Below, one piece after another: positions 5,781 through 8,167 of a DNA stretch of 8,167 bases (position 1 is the stretch's first letter; every line of letters starts with the position of its first letter). The notes below the pieces were generated by a model. It ran no database searches. It worked only from the letters and a program-made list of their open reading frames with translations, and was not told where the DNA came from. The stretch spans positions 1-8,167 of the forward strand of contig CALZMY010000223.1 in the NCBI GenBank assembly GCA_945788675.1, given 5' to 3'. Both the position numbers and the translations under genes were made by a program. This stretch comes from an uncultured Gammaproteobacteria bacterium (GTDB taxonomy: Bacteria; Pseudomonadota; Gammaproteobacteria; SZUA-140).

Positions 5781-6496
5781 ACACTAAACAGCGAAAAATT
5801 CTCATTACAGGCGCAAGCGCAGGCATCGGTCGCGCCACTAGTGAACGACTCTTGAACGATGGTTATCGTGTCATCGGAATAGCACGCGACTTCGCGAAAT
5901 TCCCATGCCGTGACCAATCCTTCATACCCATTTCTCTAGACCTCGAAGCGGTCGAGTCACTCCCTCAACAACTGCAACAGCTTGCAAAAGAACATCAGGA
6001 TATTGATGCGATCATCTGTTGCGCAGGACGTGGTCAGTTTGGCTCACTAGAAGAGTTTTCGTATCAACAGATTCGCTCACTGATGGATCTTAATTTTGTC
6101 AGCCAGGCCTATGTTGCACGCGCCTTTTTGCCAATCTTGAAGCGACAAGGACACGGCACACTCATCTTCATCGGTTCAGAAGCCGCGCTCAGAGGGAGCC
6201 GCAAAGGAAGCATCTATTGCGCCAGTAAATTTGCCGTGCGCGGGCTGGCGCAGGCCTTGCGCGATGAATGCAGTAAAAGCGGTGTTTCTGTCAGTATCAT
6301 CAACCCCGGCATGGTCAAAACAGAGTTCTTTGACGAACTCCCCTTCACCCATGGAGAAGAGGAGGATAATTACCTGCTGCCGGAAGATGTGGCCGATGCC
6401 ATTGCATTAATCATCAATGCACGTGGCACTACTGTGCTAGATGAAATAAACCTTTCGCCACTCAAAAATGTCGTACAACCTAAATCACCCAATTAG
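5777..6496 (+). CDS. Short-chain dehydrogenase/reductase (classical SDR)
   Basis: A 239-residue classical SDR. TGASAGIG at residues 11-18 is the dinucleotide-binding motif and Arg37 after the second strand (GIARD) suggests preference for NADP(H). The catalytic set is Asn106, Ser134, Tyr147 and Lys151 (YCASK), followed by NPGMVKTEF at 176-184. The structural NNAG motif is replaced by CCAG at 81-84, which is unusual. There is no signal peptide or membrane helix. SDR substrates cannot be read from sequence; the family includes sugar, nucleoside-sugar, steroid and acyl reductases. It is the last gene of the phosphorylase-SPL-SDR operon and starts in the 4-base overlap ATGA with the SPL-family gene. 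The operon position suggests a job on the same substrate or on something released by the other two enzymes, which is inference. Confidence 0.9.
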   Translation: MNTKQRKILITGASAGIGRATSERLLNDGYRVIGIARDFAKFPCRDQSFIPISLDLEAVESLPQQLQQLAKEHQDIDAIICCAGRGQFGSLEEFSYQQIRSLMDLNFVSQAYVARAFLPILKRQGHGTLIFIGSEAALRGSRKGSIYCASKFAVRGLAQALRDECSKSGVSVSIINPGMVKTEFFDELPFTHGEEEDNYLLPEDVADAIALIINARGTTVLDEINLSPLKNVVQPKSPN

Positions 6497-6527
6497 TGTT
6501 GTGCCCACTTTATTCCGGGCACGACAC
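6496..6527. terminator. Strong hairpin between convergent SDR and adenosine-kinase-like genes
   Basis: GTGTTGTGCCC (6496-6506) pairs with GGGCACGACAC (6517-6527): 11 pairs, one of them G-T, around a 10-base loop. The stem begins at the last base of the SDR stop codon and ends 8 bases from the kinase stop codon, so it can serve both transcripts. There is no clear T-run on either strand. A second GGGCAC copy (TGGGCACA, 6528-6535) can pair with TGTGCCCA (6500-6507), an alternative exclusive fold. Confidence 0.65.
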
Positions 6528-6535
6528 TGGGCACA

Positions 6536-7468
6536 CTAAATACTACGGTCAAATTCCTTTACAAAACGCGCATCAAATTCTTCACGCGTGTAGTGATGCT
6601 GCTGCGTACCGTGATGTTCGATTTTTATACCACCTGCCAGTGATGCGATGCGGCCTGTCGTCTCCCAGTCCATCTCATTCATCAAACCATACAACAGCCC
6701 AGCACGGTAGGCATCACCACAACCCGTCGGATCTGCCAGCTGCGCCGTATTGATCGATGGAATATCGATGCGCTTACCTTTGATATAGAGATGCGACCCT
6801 TCACCACCCAGCGTCACGATCAATGCCTCGACACGTTCTGCGATCTCATGGGGTGACTTGCCGGTACGATCCTGCAACATCTGCATTTCATAATCATTCA
6901 CAGTCACCCATGTCGCCTGCTCAACAAAGCGCATTAGATCTTCGCCGTCAAACATCGGCATTCCCTGTCCGGGATCAAAAATAAAAGGAACACCTGCTTC
7001 CTCAAATTCCTTCGCATGCTCAATCATGCCGTCACGTCCGTCTGGAGAAACAATACCTATTGTTGCGCCAGGGGCATCAGCGACGTGGTTTTCATGTGAC
7101 ATACTCATTGCACCGGGATGAAATGCAGTAATCTGATTGTCACCCAGGTCCGTAGTAATAAAGGCCTGCCCGGTATAACTATCGTTGATCACTTTGATGT
7201 AATCGCGGCTGATGCCACATTTGTCCATCCATTCCGCATAGAGGGTAAAATCACTACCCACCGTTGCCATCGGTAGCGGATCTCCACCCAGCAACTTCAG
7301 GTTATAGGCAATATTGCCGGCACAACCACCAAACTCGCGACGCATATCCGGTACCAGAAAGGATACATTCAGCATATGCACCTTATCGGGCAGGATATGA
7401 TTTTTGAATTTGTCATGAAACACCATGATGGTGTCGTATGCATAAGAACCACAAATCAGTGCGGACAT
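6536..7468 (-). CDS. PfkB-family carbohydrate kinase, adenosine kinase-like
   Basis: Ribokinase/PfkB-family kinase of 310 residues. The N-terminus has GSYAYDTIM (7-15) and the substrate-binding GGCAGNIAYNL (47-57); DPTGCGDAYRAGLL at 246-259 is the C-terminal PfkB signature, with the anion hole GCGD and catalytic base Asp252. VNDYEMQML (190-198) is the family's N-x-x-E region (Glu194). Close relatives in gammaproteobacteria are annotated as adenosine kinase (adenosine + ATP to AMP + ADP), but the family also phosphorylates sugars and other nucleosides, so the substrate is inferred. The start at 7468 is chosen because GAGGG lies seven bases upstream and the fold begins at once; an in-frame ATG at 7534 would add 22 residues overlapping the dgkA end. 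It follows dgkA after 41 bases and is convergent with the SDR gene. Confidence 0.9.
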   Translation of the reverse strand: MSALICGSYAYDTIMVFHDKFKNHILPDKVHMLNVSFLVPDMRREFGGCAGNIAYNLKLLGGDPLPMATVGSDFTLYAEWMDKCGISRDYIKVINDSYTGQAFITTDLGDNQITAFHPGAMSMSHENHVADAPGATIGIVSPDGRDGMIEHAKEFEEAGVPFIFDPGQGMPMFDGEDLMRFVEQATWVTVNDYEMQMLQDRTGKSPHEIAERVEALIVTLGGEGSHLYIKGKRIDIPSINTAQLADPTGCGDAYRAGLLYGLMNEMDWETTGRIASLAGGIKIEHHGTQQHHYTREEFDARFVKEFDRSI

Positions 7469-7475
7469 TTTATTT

Positions 7476-7480
7476 CCCTC
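7476..7480 (-). promoter_or_regulatory. Ribosome binding site fixing the adenosine-kinase-like start
   Basis: GAGGG on the minus strand is seven bases before the ATG at 7468. It is one of the clearest Shine-Dalgarno matches in the window and rules in favour of the 310-residue product over the 332-residue one. Confidence 0.75.
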
Positions 7481-7509
7481 TATTAAATTCTTTTGATTTT
7501 GATAACAAT

Positions 7510-7872
7510 CTAGCCGACGATCACCAGCAGCCACACAACAAACATATTCACTATCGAGATTAACACTGCCGCTGAACCCACATCCTTGGCGCGCCCGGAG
7601 AGTTCATGCAGTTCACCGCCAAAACGATCAACCACGGCTTCAATCGCCGAATTAACTAACTCGACCATCAACACCAGCAGCATGCTGCCAATCAACAGCG
7701 CACATTCAACACCACTATCACCCAGCCACAATGCCACTGGCGTCAAGACAAAAAGCAGGTATAGCTCCTGCCGAAATGCCGCTTCGTGTTTGAACGCGGC
7801 CCTCAGCCCAGACCATGAATAGCCAGTGGCATCGGCAATCCGTGCTATCCCCGTTTTATTCGGTTTGCTCAC
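7510..7872 (-). CDS. dgkA: Diacylglycerol kinase DgkA (integral membrane)
   Basis: DgkA phosphorylates diacylglycerol with ATP to phosphatidate in the inner membrane, recycling lipid left from periplasmic glucan or lipid-linked sugar synthesis. The 120-residue protein matches E. coli DgkA (122) along its length: GYSWSGLRAAFKHEAAFRQE at 17-36, three membrane helices at about 38-50, 55-72 and 100-118, and VELVNSAIEAVVDR then ELHELSGRAKDVGSAAVL. Catalytic-site residues Glu71, Asn74, Glu78, Asp82, Lys96 and Asp97 correspond to E. coli Glu69, Asn72, Glu76, Asp80, Lys94 and Asp95. The start is a GTG at 7872, the only usual start giving the family length; the frame is open farther upstream but those residues are unlike DgkA and run antiparallel to no known domain. 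The start lies 17 bases inside the gcvPB end, so it depends on readthrough from gcvPB. Confidence 0.94.
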   Translation of the reverse strand: MSKPNKTGIARIADATGYSWSGLRAAFKHEAAFRQELYLLFVLTPVALWLGDSGVECALLIGSMLLVLMVELVNSAIEAVVDRFGGELHELSGRAKDVGSAAVLISIVNMFVVWLLVIVG

Positions 7873-8167
7873 GCGGCTGCCACACGATATCGAGTTCACG
7901 TGCCGCACGCACATCATCGAGTCTGCGAGATGGCAAGGTATACGGAGCCCCTTTGACCATTTCGGCCTGGGTCTCTGCCTCATGCTGGATCTTTGCCATG
8001 GCATCGATAAAGCCATCAAGTGTATCTTTATCCTCTGTCTCGGTCGGTTCGATCAGGAAACACTCTGGCACCAACAGTGGAAAATAGGTGGTGGGCGCGT
8101 GGTAGCCGTAATCAAGCAGACGTTTCGCAAAATCCATTGCGGAGACATCCAGCGTCTTCGCCTGACG
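7856..8167 (-). CDS. gcvPB: Glycine dehydrogenase (decarboxylating) subunit 2, C-terminal part
   Basis: The frame is open from the window edge (8167) to a TAA at 7856-7858, giving the last 103 residues of what should be a protein of about 480. GcvPB with GcvPA forms the pyridoxal-phosphate P-protein of the glycine cleavage system, which decarboxylates glycine and passes the aminomethyl group to the lipoylated H protein. Visible hallmarks are AKRLLDYGYHAPTTYFPL, then VPECFLIEPTETEDKDTLDGFIDAM and the tail GAPYTLPSRRLDDVRAARELD. The short tail ending in a WxP-like segment is that of the split-type subunit; the fused E. coli type ends differently. The PLP lysine lies outside the window. dgkA starts inside its 3' end. 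The gene symbol rests on this partial view. Confidence 0.9.
   Translation of the reverse strand, partial: RQAKTLDVSAMDFAKRLLDYGYHAPTTYFPLLVPECFLIEPTETEDKDTLDGFIDAMAKIQHEAETQAEMVKGAPYTLPSRRLDDVRAARELDIVWQPREQTE

Noticed and set aside
6496..6753. An 85-codon plus-strand frame following the SDR stop
   Set aside because: It runs antisense through the conserved end of the adenosine-kinase-like gene, including the DPTGCGD region, and has no ribosome site.
7481..7509. A promoter for the adenosine-kinase-like gene (TTGTTA and TTTAAT on the minus strand)
   Set aside because: The spacing is only 15 bases and transcription would begin within the ribosome site, leaving none on the mRNA.
7510..8019. A longer 169-residue reading of dgkA
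   Set aside because: The first 49 residues overlap gcvPB in another frame and resemble no DgkA; the GTG at 7872 gives the family length.
1..8167. tRNA, rRNA, CRISPR, insertion sequence or prophage genes
   Set aside because: No cloverleaf, no regularly spaced repeats, no transposase or phage protein and no terminal inverted repeats were found by eye.

Overview
The window reads as chromosomal DNA of a gammaproteobacterium with mid-range GC, probably an environmental, non-enteric lineage. The best support is gene order. A cysQ-nudE pair divergent from a yrfG-type phosphatase is an arrangement I know from Pseudomonas-type genomes. The glycine dehydrogenase is of the split GcvPA/GcvPB type rather than the fused E. 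coli type. DgkA, NudE and YrfG resemble the E. coli proteins residue for residue over their motifs. I cannot name genus or species.

Layout. (1) 1-848, plus: C-terminal part of a cell-surface protein with DUF11-type repeats, a glycine-rich spacer, one membrane helix and an arginine cluster. (2) 955-1257, plus: a small ArsR-family repressor behind a near-consensus promoter whose -10 lies inside a perfect palindrome; the predicted mRNA start coincides with the ATG. (3) 1306-2668, minus: nudE then cysQ, overlapping by 8 bases. (4) 2749-3411, plus: yrfG-like nucleotidase. (5) 3422-3823, minus: YkgJ/CxxCxxCC cysteine-cluster protein. (6) 3952-6496, plus: three translationally coupled genes, namely a nucleoside phosphorylase/nucleosidase-like protein with an extra C-terminal region, a spore-photoproduct-lyase-family radical SAM protein and a short-chain dehydrogenase. 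(7) 6536-8167, minus: gcvPB (3' end only), dgkA and a PfkB-family adenosine-kinase-like gene, reading in that order.

How they fit. Many products handle adenine or purine nucleotides: CysQ (PAP to AMP), NudE (ADP-ribose, NADH and similar to AMP), the YrfG-like nucleotidase, the phosphorylase-like protein and the adenosine-kinase-like protein. They lie in several transcription units, so this is suggestive grouping and not one pathway.

The part most worth pursuing is the 3952-6496 operon. An SPL-family radical SAM enzyme in an apparently non-sporulating lineage is fused translationally to a base-releasing-type enzyme and an oxidoreductase. Its role is not evident from the sequence. The second point of interest is the leaderless, self-overlapping ArsR control region, and the regulator's lack of the second cysteine used by the sulfide-sensing BigR/SqrR/YgaV branch. 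I saw no tRNA, rRNA, CRISPR array, insertion sequence or prophage gene. No gene-free stretch exceeds 300 bases; the longest are 128 bases (3824-3951) and 106 bases (849-954).
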